Positions 17,465 to 26,061 of a DNA stretch of 64,000 bases are shown here, one piece after another. This stretch comes from Flavobacterium defluvii (GTDB taxonomy: Bacteria > Bacteroidota > Bacteroidia > Flavobacteriales > Flavobacteriaceae). The stretch covers positions 299,480 to 363,479 of the forward strand of contig NZ_FQWC01000005.1 of NCBI RefSeq assembly GCF_900129555.1, read 5' to 3'. Under the pieces are notes generated by a model that made no database searches, had not been told where the DNA came from, and saw only the letters and a list, made by a program, of their open reading frames with translations. Numbering within the stretch: position 1 is the stretch's first letter; each line of letters begins with the position of its first letter. A program made the translations under genes and the position numbers.

Positions 17465-17601
17465 TTAAACACATGGAAACATAGATTTAATGTGTTTAAT
17501 AAATAACATAAAAAGAAACATGTTTCTCACACATAGCTATGTATTAATGCAAGTGAAACACCTTTTTTTAAGAGTAAAAAACTATGTCTCTATGTGTTTA
17601 A
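17465..17601. repeat. Miniature inverted-repeat element
   Basis: Bases 17465-17484 pair with 17582-17601 at 18 of 20 positions (TTAAACACATGGAAACATAG and near-complement). Inside lies a second inverted repeat around ATTTAATGTGTTTAATAAAT and the palindrome ACATAGCTATGT. No ORF is present. It fills the gap between ilvE and the MazG-like gene. Confidence 0.75.
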
Positions 17602-17625
17602 AACATTTGCATACAGAATTTGAAT

Positions 17626-18006
17626 TTATAATAATTTAGAGAAATCTGGTTTAAAATAATTTGGGCCTTTCATTACTTTACCGTCTTCACGATAAATTGG
17701 CTGTCCGTCTTCGCCAAGTTTACTCATATTACTACGCTGGATTTCATCAAAAACAGCTTCAATTTTATCCTGTAATCCGTGCTCAATAATAGTTCCGCAC
17801 AAAATATACATCATATCTCCAAGAGCATCAGCAATTTCGACTAAATCATTATTTTTAACCGCTTCAAGATATTCTTCATTTTCTTCTTTCATTAAATTAT
17901 AACGAAGCAGTTTTTTAGTTTCTCCTAAATCAGCAATTGGAGTCTGGCTGTGACCTATTTTAAAAGCAGTATGAAATTCAGTAACTGCATCAAGTTGTTT
18001 TTTCAT
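17626..18006 (-). CDS. MazG-like nucleoside triphosphate pyrophosphohydrolase
   Basis: The 126-residue protein shows the all-alpha NTP pyrophosphatase signature: KEENEEYLEA (EExxE) and then EIADALGDMMYIL (ExxD), which together bind Mg2+. Proteins of this subgroup hydrolyse nucleotide triphosphates to monophosphate and pyrophosphate, often as house-cleaning enzymes; some are annotated as phosphoribosyl-ATP pyrophosphohydrolases. The C-terminal REDGKVMKGPNYFKPD tail is typical of the short Bacteroidetes form. There is no his-operon context, so a histidine-pathway role is not favoured. Confidence 0.85.
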   Translation of the reverse strand: MKKQLDAVTEFHTAFKIGHSQTPIADLGETKKLLRYNLMKEENEEYLEAVKNNDLVEIADALGDMMYILCGTIIEHGLQDKIEAVFDEIQRSNMSKLGEDGQPIYREDGKVMKGPNYFKPDFSKLL

Positions 18007-18087
18007 GTTTTATTCTATTAAATGAGACGGCAAATTAGCAACAAATCGTATACAATTCTCTAAATTTGTCAAAAATAATTTTAAAGT

Positions 18088-18276
18088 ATGTTTAGTCAAG
18101 GACAATTAATATTCGGGCTCTGTTTTTTTATTGCATTTGTAATCGTAATGATTTTCGCTTACCGTAAAGATCTTAACCTACATAAAGTATTTTACAAAGG
18201 AAATTATAAAGTATTGCTTGCTTTTTTGCTTTTTATTGCCCTTTTATTTGTTATCAAAATCTTTTTAAAAAGATAA
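18088..18276 (+). CDS. Small two-helix membrane protein, unknown
   Basis: A 62-residue product with two hydrophobic segments (about residues 8-24 and 43-58) linked by a basic loop (YRKDLNLHKVFYKGNYK). It ends in KRR-like basic residues, so both ends would face the cytoplasm side if the loop is also cytoplasmic, or the topology is inverted. No domain is recognised. It lies divergent from the MazG-like gene and 72 bp before the SRPBCC gene on the same strand. Confidence 0.65.
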   Translation: MFSQGQLIFGLCFFIAFVIVMIFAYRKDLNLHKVFYKGNYKVLLAFLLFIALLFVIKIFLKR

Positions 18277-18348
18277 TACAATCTATTATTTTTAGTTATT
18301 AGTTTAGACTCCCAATAAAATTTATAACTTTACGAAAAACCTGCACCA

Positions 18349-19575
18349 ATGAAGATTCTAAAATATTTATTTCTTTTACTATTATTAAGTTTAGTTGCTC
18401 TTACCGTTTTTGTTGCTACCCAAAAAGGGATTTTTTCTGTTGAAAGAAGTAAAGTAATTAATTCACCAAAAGCAACCGTTTATAATTACGTAAATGATTT
18501 TAGAAATTACGAAGATTTTGAATCATGGGCAGTTGAAGATCCAACTTTACAATTTACTTTCCCTAATAAAACCAGCGGAAACGGCGGTTCATTTTATTGG
18601 TCTGGCGAAGAAGGAGAAGGAAATGCTATTACCTTAAAAACAAAAGACGGAGAAAGCATTGAACAGAAAATGAAATACGATGGCACAGAAGCCGATGTAA
18701 TCTGGACTTTTAAAGACACACTTGCAGGAAAAACAAAAGTTACCTGGAAAGCAAAAGGAACAATGAGCTTTTTGTTTAAAATTTATGCAGCTCTAAACGG
18801 AGGGTCGGATAAAGTTATTGGAACTATTTATGAAAAAAGTCTTGTAAATATTGATAAAAACCTTGATTACGAAACCAGAACTTATGCCGTACAAGTAAAT
18901 GGTTTGGTTAAAAAAACCGAAACTCCATATATTAAACAAACCTTTACAAGCGAAATTTCTAAAGTGAATAAGAATGCAAGAATAGTAATTCCGAAATTAA
19001 TTCATTTTAGCGAAACCAATGGTTTAAGCGCAAACGGAAAACCTTTTATTATTTATCATACATATGATACTGCAAAAGGACTTGCCAAAATTTCTATTTG
19101 TTTACCAATCAATAAAGAAATCTCAATTAGTTCCGGAAGTGATATTTTATCAGGAAAACTAAATGCCTTTGATGCCGTTAAAACTACTTTAAAAGGTGAT
19201 TATTCACACACAAGCGAAGCAATTGCAAAGACGACTGCTTATATCAATAATGAAAAAATTATACCTGAATTAGGCTGGTCGCATCTTGAGATTTTAACAG
19301 CAAGCAAATTAGATGTAAAAAGTCCGTCTAAATTAATTACAGAAATCTATTTTCCAATTAAACCAAAAGTTGTTCCTGCTGCAGCTTTAACAACAACACC
19401 TGTTTATCAATCTCAAACTGAAACTGATGCAGAAACCGGCACACAACAAGCTGCTGAGACAACAAATCCAAATCCTACAACTCCAAAACCAGTTGTAAAA
19501 AAACCTGTAACCCCAAAACCTGCTGCACCAGCTCCGGCTCCGGCACAAAAAACAGAAGAGGACTCAGAGTTTTAA
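18349..19575 (+). CDS. SRPBCC-domain membrane-anchored protein with Pro-rich tail
   Basis: The 408-residue protein begins with one hydrophobic anchor (residues 5-24). A polyketide cyclase-like SRPBCC domain follows (about 30-175; SKVINSPKATVYNYVNDFRNYEDFESW). A second half (about 190-340) resembles the GyrI-like effector-binding fold. The last 60 residues are rich in Pro, Thr and Ala with TPKPVVKKP-type repeats, probably a disordered linker. Ligand and role are unknown. The gene precedes the ECF sigma factor gene by 72 bp with a weak hairpin between, so it is probably a separate unit. Confidence 0.78.
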   Translation: MKILKYLFLLLLLSLVALTVFVATQKGIFSVERSKVINSPKATVYNYVNDFRNYEDFESWAVEDPTLQFTFPNKTSGNGGSFYWSGEEGEGNAITLKTKDGESIEQKMKYDGTEADVIWTFKDTLAGKTKVTWKAKGTMSFLFKIYAALNGGSDKVIGTIYEKSLVNIDKNLDYETRTYAVQVNGLVKKTETPYIKQTFTSEISKVNKNARIVIPKLIHFSETNGLSANGKPFIIYHTYDTAKGLAKISICLPINKEISISSGSDILSGKLNAFDAVKTTLKGDYSHTSEAIAKTTAYINNEKIIPELGWSHLEILTASKLDVKSPSKLITEIYFPIKPKVVPAAALTTTPVYQSQTETDAETGTQQAAETTNPNPTTPKPVVKKPVTPKPAAPAPAPAQKTEEDSEF

Positions 19576-19580
19576 TTTTT

Positions 19581-19602
19581 AAAGGTTGATTAAACCTTTT
19601 TT
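19581..19602 (+). terminator. Weak terminator before the sigma-factor operon
   Basis: A 7-bp stem (AAAGGTT and complement) plus TTTTTT, directly after the SRPBCC stop. The stem is short, so read-through into the sigma gene is possible. Confidence 0.5.
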
Positions 19603-19647
19603 GTAAAATTCATTCTAACTCATTATAAGTTTGATAAATAAGAAAGT

Positions 19648-20190
19648 TTGATCGACGAAAAGGAATTTATACAACAATTATTAGATCCTAAAACGCAAAA
19701 CACAGCGTTTCAAAAACTTATATCTGATTATCAAAAACCGCTGTATTCTCATATTCGAAACATTGTTTTGAATCATGACGATGCAGATGATGTTTTGCAG
19801 AACACTTTTGTTAAGGTGTATCAATACTTAAAAAACTTTAAAGGAGAAAGCAAACTTTTTTCCTGGATGTATCGAATCGCAACAAACGAAGCATTGACTT
19901 TTTTAAACCAAAAAGCAAAATTAAAAGGTATAACTTCAGAAGATTTACAAAATAAAACAATAGATAATTTAAAATCAGATGTTTATTTTGATGGAGACGA
20001 AATCCAGATCAAGCTTCAAAAAGCAATTGTTACCCTGCCGGAAAAACAGCAATTGGTTTTTAAGATGAAATATTTTGAAGAATTAAAATACGAAGAAATC
20101 GCAGAAATACTGGGAACATCTGTTGGTGCTTTAAAAGCATCCTATCATCATGCGGTAAAAAAAATTGAATTATATGTTACATCAAATTAA
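19648..20190 (+). CDS. ECF-type RNA polymerase sigma factor
   Basis: A 180-residue sigma factor with region 2 (DDADDVLQNTFVKVYQYLKNF, then SWMYRIATNEALTFL) and region 4 (LPEKQQLVFKMKYFEELKYEEIAEIL, helix-turn-helix). It directs RNA polymerase to a small stress regulon. The first plausible codon is TTG at 19648 (MIDEKEFIQQ), since no ATG lies nearby; a TTG start could keep expression low. It is followed by a membrane protein and an LTxxQ-like exported protein, a three-gene module seen in Bacteroidetes. Confidence 0.92.
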   Translation: MIDEKEFIQQLLDPKTQNTAFQKLISDYQKPLYSHIRNIVLNHDDADDVLQNTFVKVYQYLKNFKGESKLFSWMYRIATNEALTFLNQKAKLKGITSEDLQNKTIDNLKSDVYFDGDEIQIKLQKAIVTLPEKQQLVFKMKYFEELKYEEIAEILGTSVGALKASYHHAVKKIELYVTSN

Positions 20191-20223
20191 ACCTTTTATA
20201 GAAAATCTTATCTTATAGACATT

Positions 20224-20640
20224 ATGAAAGAATTTAAATTAGAAAACGGGCAAAAAATAGCATCAGGATTTAAAACTCCGGATAATTACTTTGATTCTCT
20301 TTCAGCAAAAGTTTTAGAGCAGATTGAACAAGAAAAAGAAGCAAAAGTAATTCCGCTGTACAAACGTAAAAAAGTTATTTCGATAGCTGCTGCGGCTGCC
20401 ATTTTTATTGCTTTTATAATTCCAACAGCCAATCATTATTATAAAGCATCAAAAGAACTTGACGAGGCAACATTAGAAACTTATCTTGCTTATGAGTCAA
20501 ATTTAAATCAATACGATTTAATTAAGGAACTGGACGCAAAAGATATTGATAAACTAAATAAAAATGTAGCCCTTGAGGAGGAAACCTTAGAAGATATTCT
20601 GGCTACCAATCCAAACATTGAAAATTTAATTTCTGAATAA
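20224..20640 (+). CDS. Probable membrane anti-sigma factor
   Basis: The 138-residue product has a cytoplasmic N-terminal part with FKTPDNYFDSLSAKVLEQI, a single membrane segment at about residues 56-73, and an acidic external C-terminus ending EEETLEDILATNPNIENLISE. It lies 33 bp downstream of the ECF sigma gene. By position and topology it is a likely anti-sigma factor, but it lacks a clear zinc-binding ZAS motif (HxxxCxxC), so the assignment is inference. Confidence 0.7.
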   Translation: MKEFKLENGQKIASGFKTPDNYFDSLSAKVLEQIEQEKEAKVIPLYKRKKVISIAAAAAIFIAFIIPTANHYYKASKELDEATLETYLAYESNLNQYDLIKELDAKDIDKLNKNVALEEETLEDILATNPNIENLISE

Positions 20641-20658
20641 AAACAAAATTATACCAAT

Positions 20659-21114
20659 ATGAAACTCAAAAATATATTAGCATTACTTCTGTTTTTAGTT
20701 ACTTTTTCATTTTACGCTCAAAATGACAAACTAGATGAAAAACGTGAAAAAATTAAAGCATTTAAAGTTTCTTTCTTAACAACAGAACTAGAACTTACGA
20801 CAACAGAAGCGGAGAAGTTTTGGCCAATTTATAATGCTTATGATGATAAGCAATTTGAATTACGTCATGAAAAAATGAAAACTTATCTGAAAAAATTAGA
20901 TGATGACAATTTAAATTCTCTTTCAGAAAAAGAAGCAGCCGTGTTGTTATCACAAATTGAAAGTACAGATAAAGAACTATACCTTTTGCGTGAAAAATTT
21001 ATGACCAATGTCAAAAAAGTTTTACCGGCAAAAAAGATATTAAAGCTTAAAAAATCTGAAGATGATTTTAACCGAAAATTATTAAAACAATATCGGGATA
21101 AGGCAGGAAAATAA
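20659..21114 (+). CDS. LTxxQ/Spy-like exported protein
   Basis: A 151-residue protein with a signal peptide (cleavage near SFYAQN). The mature part is helical with LELTTTEAEKFWPIYNAYDDKQFELRHEK, the Bacteroidetes variant of the LTxxQ motif known from Spy and CpxP, followed by a long charged helix. Such proteins act as periplasmic chaperones or stress sensors. It is the third gene after the ECF sigma factor and the membrane protein, 18 bp from the latter, so it is probably either a sensor of the system or its target. Confidence 0.8.
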   Translation: MKLKNILALLLFLVTFSFYAQNDKLDEKREKIKAFKVSFLTTELELTTTEAEKFWPIYNAYDDKQFELRHEKMKTYLKKLDDDNLNSLSEKEAAVLLSQIESTDKELYLLREKFMTNVKKVLPAKKILKLKKSEDDFNRKLLKQYRDKAGK

Positions 21115-21134
21115 TTCCTTAAGAAACAACAGCG

Positions 21135-21182
21135 ATAAGAACCCTATATAATAATACTTGCTTTATTATTTAGGGTTCTTAT
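21135..21182. terminator. Bidirectional terminator
   Basis: A stem of at least 12 bp (ATAAGAACCCTA with its complement, extended by A/T pairs) lies between the convergent LTxxQ-like gene and the BNR-repeat gene. Confidence 0.8.
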
Positions 21183-21186
21183 TATT

Positions 21187-22251
21187 TTATTTAAAATTCA
21201 GTCGAACTACTTTATTGTATCCTGCAGCAATTGCAGTATTTCTGTTTACAAAACGAATGGTAAAGAATTTTGTATCGGTAGACATCTGTGTCCAATTTTC
21301 TCCGCCATTTTGCGAATATTGAATTCCTTCAGATCCCACACAAACAATTTCTCTTCCATTTCCACCCGGAACGTATTGCACACATGATGCATAACCAAAG
21401 CCCATATTCTGTCCGATTAATTCCCAGGTCTTTCCACCATCTTTTGTAAAAGCCTTATTATCTGTTTTTTTGTTTGGAAGATCGTAATCACCACCGGCAA
21501 TAAATCCGTGTTTAGAATCGTAAAAATCTGCCGTGTAGATTCCTGTCATTGCTTTGCCCTGAACAATTGGGGTTTCAACAACTTTCCAGGTTTTTGCTTT
21601 ATCTGGCGAGTAAAAAACACGTGCTTTTTTTCCACCTGAAACTAACCATGTATCATCACCATTTACAACAATATTGGTATTACTGGCAGCAAATGCAGCT
21701 TCTCCAACAGCATTTGTAGGCAGTTTATCTGATAATATTTTAGTCCATGTTTCTCCTCCATCGCGAGTTACAATTATAGAAAAAGTATCTTCAGTGGGAT
21801 CACCAATTGCGATTCCTTCTTTATCGTTCCAGAATTGCATACTGTCGTAAAAAACCTTTGGATTAACTTCTTTGTAAACTAATTTTACTTTTCGGTCTTT
21901 TTTTGAAACCGAATAAAGCAGCGCAGGATTTGCTACACTTAGTAAAAAAATATTGTTCGAAGTTTGAGCAATACTTCTAAATTCTAATTTGAGGGTGTCA
22001 CGGTAAATATGTTCTTCAAATTTTTCTTTTTTATCAAGATCATAATACCCAAAGCGAGAATTATCTCCACCGTACCAAACTTTATTTTTGTCAATTAAAA
22101 TTGCTCTTATACTAATTTTATCCTTAAACAATGTATCAATTTTCATTGATGTAAAACCACTGTTTGATGCTACTTTAGTTTTATCATTAAATGTACTAAA
22201 AGAAGACATCAATAAAATAAAAATACCACAAAATAAAATTAGTTTTTTCAT
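21187..22251 (-). CDS. YCF48/BNR-repeat exported protein
   Basis: The 354-residue protein starts with a signal peptide and is built of beta-propeller blades marked by Asp-box (BNR) motifs: RDGGETWTK, SPDKAKTWK, KDGGKTWEL and QNGGENWTQ. This resembles YCF48-type photosystem assembly factors and sialidase-like propellers. There are no sialidase catalytic residues that I can identify, so an enzymatic role is not claimed. It is probably periplasmic. It is divergent from the Tyr/Arg/Asn-rich lipoprotein gene across 237 bp. Confidence 0.8.
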   Translation of the reverse strand: MKKLILFCGIFILLMSSFSTFNDKTKVASNSGFTSMKIDTLFKDKISIRAILIDKNKVWYGGDNSRFGYYDLDKKEKFEEHIYRDTLKLEFRSIAQTSNNIFLLSVANPALLYSVSKKDRKVKLVYKEVNPKVFYDSMQFWNDKEGIAIGDPTEDTFSIIVTRDGGETWTKILSDKLPTNAVGEAAFAASNTNIVVNGDDTWLVSGGKKARVFYSPDKAKTWKVVETPIVQGKAMTGIYTADFYDSKHGFIAGGDYDLPNKKTDNKAFTKDGGKTWELIGQNMGFGYASCVQYVPGGNGREIVCVGSEGIQYSQNGGENWTQMSTDTKFFTIRFVNRNTAIAAGYNKVVRLNFK

Positions 22252-22436
22252 ATAAATTAAAATTTGTTAATGCTAAAATACAATTATTTATAACATATCA
22301 AATAGGTTTTGTCTTTTTTCAGAAAATAATAATTTGCAAAATTTAACTGTTTAATCAAAATAAAAAACAATTGAACAAAAACATAAAACGCTAATTAACT
22401 GAAAGTTACAACCACAGAACTAAACAAACAAAATTG

Positions 22437-22452
22437 TGGCACAGTAATTGAA
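22437..22452 (+). promoter_or_regulatory. Sigma-54-like promoter motif
   Basis: TGGCACAGTAATTGAA aligns with the -24/-12 consensus TGGCAC-N5-TTGCA with the correct spacing, but has A instead of the near-invariant C in the -12 GC. It lies 36 bases before the start at 22489. Confidence 0.4.
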
Positions 22453-22488
22453 TATCCTGAAGTACAAATAATTTAATATGATTTTATC

Positions 22489-23805
22489 ATGAAAACGAAA
22501 TTACTTTTAATAGCGCTTGTAGCATTAGTTTTTGGTTCTTGTGGAGCACAAAGCCAAACTACTGTTTACGCAAAAAACTCAGATATAAGCGATAATTTAG
22601 ATCTTAGAGCAGTTGCTTCGATGTTTGGTGAGTCTGCCAATCTTCAGGATTTTGAAAGAAGATTAAATGATCCTAAATATCAAATATCAAACCTTGACTT
22701 AAACGGCGACGACGAAGTTGATTATTTACGTGTAATCGAATCTGTAGAAGACAGAACCCACGTAGTTATTATTCAGGCTGTTCTTGACAGAGATGTTTAC
22801 CAGGACGTTGCTACAATCGATGTTGAAAGAGATAATTACAATAAAGTAAGTGTTCAGGTTGTAGGTAATACTTATTTATACGGAGACAATTACATCTATG
22901 AGCCTGTTTACAGTGTTGTACCGGTAATTTATACTTCATTTTGGGTAACCAATTACAGACCTTATTACTCAACCTGGTATTGGGGTTATTATCCAACTTA
23001 TTATACAGCATGGAGACCTTATCCTGTTTACAGATATAGAAACAACATAAATGTATGCATCAATGTACATAACAGTTACAACTACGTAAATACACGAAGA
23101 AGCTACAGAGCTCCGGCTATCTATGAAACAAGACGTGCTTATGGTTACGAAAGAATGAGACCTAATTACGGTTTTGCTCAAAGACATTCAAATGTAAGCA
23201 ACAGATATGATTTAGATCAAAGAAGAATTGCCAGCAGAGATGCAAACAGAGCTTCAAACAATTACAACTATAACAGATCCAATACTGGTCGTCCAGCTTC
23301 TACAGAAAATAGAAACACAACCAGAGATTATAATAGCGGTAGAAATAACTCTGATAGAAATTACAACAACACAAATCGTGTAACTTATAATAACAGAGAA
23401 AACTCTTCTGCTTCTGACAGACCTGTAAGAACTGAAAATACGCAAAGAGGAGATTATGGAAGAAACAATCCTACTCCATCAGCTCCAAGAGGAAATTCTG
23501 AAAACAGAAATTATTCTAACAGATCATCTTCACAGGAAAGTCAGCCAAATCAGCCTCAGAGAAGTTATTCTGAAAATAGAGCAGTAAACAGAATGAGTAC
23601 ACCTCAATCAGCACCTGTTCAAAGATCAGAATCTCCAAGAAGTTATTCTGAAAACAGAGGAAACTACGAAAACAGATCTGCAGCATCAAGACCTCAAAGT
23701 GCTCCACAGCGTTCTGAGTCGCCACGAATGAGTCAGGAATCAAGAGGCAGCCAGCCTCAAAGAGAAAACGGCTCAGGTTCCAGAGGCGGTGAAAGAAGAG
23801 GTTAA
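22489..23805 (+). CDS. Tyr/Arg/Asn/Ser-rich lipoprotein
   Basis: A 438-residue exported protein with a lipobox (LVFGSC). The N-terminal third is folded-looking: LRAVASMFGESANLQDFERRLNDP, then ISNLDLNGDDEVDYLRVIESVEDRTHVVIIQ, a pattern I associate with a family conserved in Bacteroidetes. The middle (about 140-215) is packed with Tyr, Trp and Pro. The C-terminal half is low-complexity Arg/Asn/Ser/Gln with repeated RSYSENR units. No enzyme motif is visible. It could be a surface or matrix component, which is a guess. It has its own terminator, and a sigma-54-like motif lies upstream. Confidence 0.75.
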   Translation: MKTKLLLIALVALVFGSCGAQSQTTVYAKNSDISDNLDLRAVASMFGESANLQDFERRLNDPKYQISNLDLNGDDEVDYLRVIESVEDRTHVVIIQAVLDRDVYQDVATIDVERDNYNKVSVQVVGNTYLYGDNYIYEPVYSVVPVIYTSFWVTNYRPYYSTWYWGYYPTYYTAWRPYPVYRYRNNINVCINVHNSYNYVNTRRSYRAPAIYETRRAYGYERMRPNYGFAQRHSNVSNRYDLDQRRIASRDANRASNNYNYNRSNTGRPASTENRNTTRDYNSGRNNSDRNYNNTNRVTYNNRENSSASDRPVRTENTQRGDYGRNNPTPSAPRGNSENRNYSNRSSSQESQPNQPQRSYSENRAVNRMSTPQSAPVQRSESPRSYSENRGNYENRSAASRPQSAPQRSESPRMSQESRGSQPQRENGSGSRGGERRG

Positions 23806-23831
23806 GAATACTTCAATTTATATTTAAATTT

Positions 23832-23860
23832 AAAAGCACAATTTGGGGATTGTGCTTTTT
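23832..23860 (+). terminator. Terminator after the Tyr/Arg-rich lipoprotein gene
   Basis: An 11-bp stem (AAAAGCACAAT, short G-rich loop, complement) followed by eight T, 26 bases past the stop. Confidence 0.88.
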
Positions 23861-23879
23861 TTTATCTTTTTAATTATAA

Positions 23880-23912
23880 TTGTCGCTAATTTATTTTAAA
23901 ACAGTAAATTTG
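23880..23912 (+). promoter_or_regulatory. Flavobacterial-type promoter of kup
   Basis: TTG at 23880-23882 and TAAATTTG at 23905-23912 match the -33/-7 boxes known in Flavobacterium, with a 22-bp spacer. The kup start is 26 bases downstream. Confidence 0.65.
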
Positions 23913-23937
23913 CAACCGTCTTTTATTAAAAATATAC

Positions 23938-25914
23938 ATGAGCGCATCGCATAAAAACTTACATAGTAAGTTGTCTATTGGGGGTTTGTTGATAACATTA
24001 GGGATTATTTACGGAGACATCGGTACTTCTCCTTTGTATGTAATGAAAGCTATACTTGGCGATCATACCATAAATGCCGATATTGTTTTAGGAGGTATTT
24101 CCTGCGTTTTCTGGACATTAACTCTACAAACAACAATAAAATATGTTCTTATTACCTTAAGTGCTGACAATCATGGTGAAGGTGGTATTTTTGCACTTTA
24201 CGCGTTAGTTAAAAAAACTAAAATTCAGTGGCTCATTGTGCCCGCCATTATTGGGGGAAGTGCACTGCTTGCTGATGGAATTATTACCCCGCCCATATCT
24301 ATTTCATCTGCCGTTGAAGGAATCAGGGCATTTTATCCAACAATGGAAACCAGAACAATAATTTCTATTGTACTTACCATTTTATTTATCTTATTTACAA
24401 TACAGCAATTTGGTACTAAACTAGTTGGAAAATTCTTTGCTCCAATGATGCTTATTTGGTTTGCCATGCTGGGGACTTTAGGTTTTATACAAATTATACA
24501 CTTTCCTGAAGTAATTAAAGCGATAAATCCTTATTACGCTTATCACTTACTTTCAGTTCACCCTGACGGATTCTTTGTTTTAGGTTTTGTGTTTTTATGT
24601 ACAACCGGAGCTGAGGCATTGTATTCAGATATGGGGCACTGTGGTAGAAAAAACATTAGAATCAGCTGGATTTTTGTAAAAGCTACTTTGGTATTAAACT
24701 ACTTTGGTCAGGCTGCTTACTTAATTCACCACGAAGGAAGTACATTACAACAATTAGGTGGAGAAAATGGAAATCCGTTTTACCTTATCATGCCGCATTG
24801 GTTTTTACCATTCGGAATTGTTGTCGCAACTTTAGCAGCGGTTATAGCATCTCAGGCACTTATCAGCGGATCATTTACACTGATAAATGAGGCAATGCGT
24901 TTGAATTTCTGGCCAAAGGTAAAAATCAAATATCCTACAGAAGTTAAAGGACAATTATACATTCCGTCAATTAACTGGTTATTGTTTTTTGGTTGTGTTG
25001 GAATCGTATTACACTTCGAAAAATCAGGCAATATGGAACATGCATATGGTTTAGCAATCATTTTATGTATGATTATGACAACTATTTTGCTGAACTATTA
25101 TTTAATCATGAAGCGTGTAAAACTATACTTCATGGTTCCGCTTATTACGATTTATTTATTAATCGAATTTAGTTTCTTAATCGCCAACATTACAAAATTT
25201 GCCGAAGGAGGTTATGTAACATTAATTATTGCAATACTTCTTATTTCGATAATGACAATTTGGTATCTTGCTAAGAAAATCAATAAAAGCTATACTAAAA
25301 TCATCAAAATTGACGATTATAAAAAAGTATTAGTAGAATTAAGCCAGGACTTATCTATTCCTAAATACGCAACGCATTTAGTTTATATGACAAATGCAAA
25401 CCGTGTTGACGAACTAGAAGAAAAAGTAATCTATTCGATTTTACAAAAACGACCAAAAAGAGCTGACATCTATTGGTTTGTACATGTAAATATTCTAACC
25501 GAGCCTTATAAAACGCAATATAAAGTTACAGAAATTGCAAAAGACGATATTTACAGAATCGACTTTAATTTAGGTTTTAGAGAACCTACTAAAATCAATT
25601 TGATGTTTAGAGAAGTAATTCGTGACATGGTAAAACGTGGTGAAGTTGATATCACAAGCCGTTACGAATCATTAAATAAAAACAATATTATTGGAGACTT
25701 TAAATTTGTATTGTCTGAAAAATTCTTATCAAACGATAATGATTTAAGATGGCACGAAAATATCATCATGAACTCGTATTTCTTCATTAAAAAACTGAGT
25801 TTATCTGAAGAAAGAGCATTTGGACTTGACAGCAGCTCTGTAAAAATAGAGAAATTCCCGATGGTGCTTCATGCTCCTGAAAATATTGGACTAACAAGAA
25901 TTACAAAAGAATAA
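23938..25914 (+). CDS. kup: Kup-family potassium uptake protein
   Basis: The 658-residue protein follows the Kup/HAK pattern: the N-terminal GIIYGDIGTSPLYVMK motif, then about twelve membrane segments (LSADNHGEGGIFALYALV, GSALLADGIITPPISISSAVEG) and a C-terminal cytoplasmic domain of about 190 residues. It imports K+ with protons across the inner membrane. The GDIGTSPLY motif is intact, as is the acidic residue in GEGG. It is a single-gene unit with a flavobacterial promoter and a terminator. Confidence 0.95.
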   Translation: MSASHKNLHSKLSIGGLLITLGIIYGDIGTSPLYVMKAILGDHTINADIVLGGISCVFWTLTLQTTIKYVLITLSADNHGEGGIFALYALVKKTKIQWLIVPAIIGGSALLADGIITPPISISSAVEGIRAFYPTMETRTIISIVLTILFILFTIQQFGTKLVGKFFAPMMLIWFAMLGTLGFIQIIHFPEVIKAINPYYAYHLLSVHPDGFFVLGFVFLCTTGAEALYSDMGHCGRKNIRISWIFVKATLVLNYFGQAAYLIHHEGSTLQQLGGENGNPFYLIMPHWFLPFGIVVATLAAVIASQALISGSFTLINEAMRLNFWPKVKIKYPTEVKGQLYIPSINWLLFFGCVGIVLHFEKSGNMEHAYGLAIILCMIMTTILLNYYLIMKRVKLYFMVPLITIYLLIEFSFLIANITKFAEGGYVTLIIAILLISIMTIWYLAKKINKSYTKIIKIDDYKKVLVELSQDLSIPKYATHLVYMTNANRVDELEEKVIYSILQKRPKRADIYWFVHVNILTEPYKTQYKVTEIAKDDIYRIDFNLGFREPTKINLMFREVIRDMVKRGEVDITSRYESLNKNNIIGDFKFVLSEKFLSNDNDLRWHENIIMNSYFFIKKLSLSEERAFGLDSSSVKIEKFPMVLHAPENIGLTRITKE

Positions 25915-25938
25915 TCTGCCTGCAGAAATCTTATTTAG

Positions 25939-25972
25939 AAAACACTCTTTTAAAAATTTATCAGAGTGTTTT
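25939..25972 (+). terminator. Terminator of kup
   Basis: A 10-bp stem (AAAACACTCT and complement, 14-nt loop) followed by TTTCTTTTT, 24 bases after the kup stop. Confidence 0.75.
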
Positions 25973-26036
25973 TCTTTTTAAAAGAAAGCTTAAACAACAA
26001 TCCTAATTAAAAATTTAACTTTCAATCAATTAATAG

Positions 26037-26044
26037 TACCTTTG
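26037..26044 (+). promoter_or_regulatory. Probable -7 element of the rsmB-like gene
   Basis: TACCTTTG fits TANNTTTG and lies 17 bases before the start codon, implying a very short leader. No clear -33 TTG. Confidence 0.5.
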
Positions 26045-26061
26045 CACCTCAAATATTAGAA

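Noticed and set aside
22811..23743. Several open frames on the minus strand within the Tyr/Arg/Asn-rich lipoprotein gene
   Set aside because: They mirror the biased codon use of the plus-strand gene and have no recognisable protein features.
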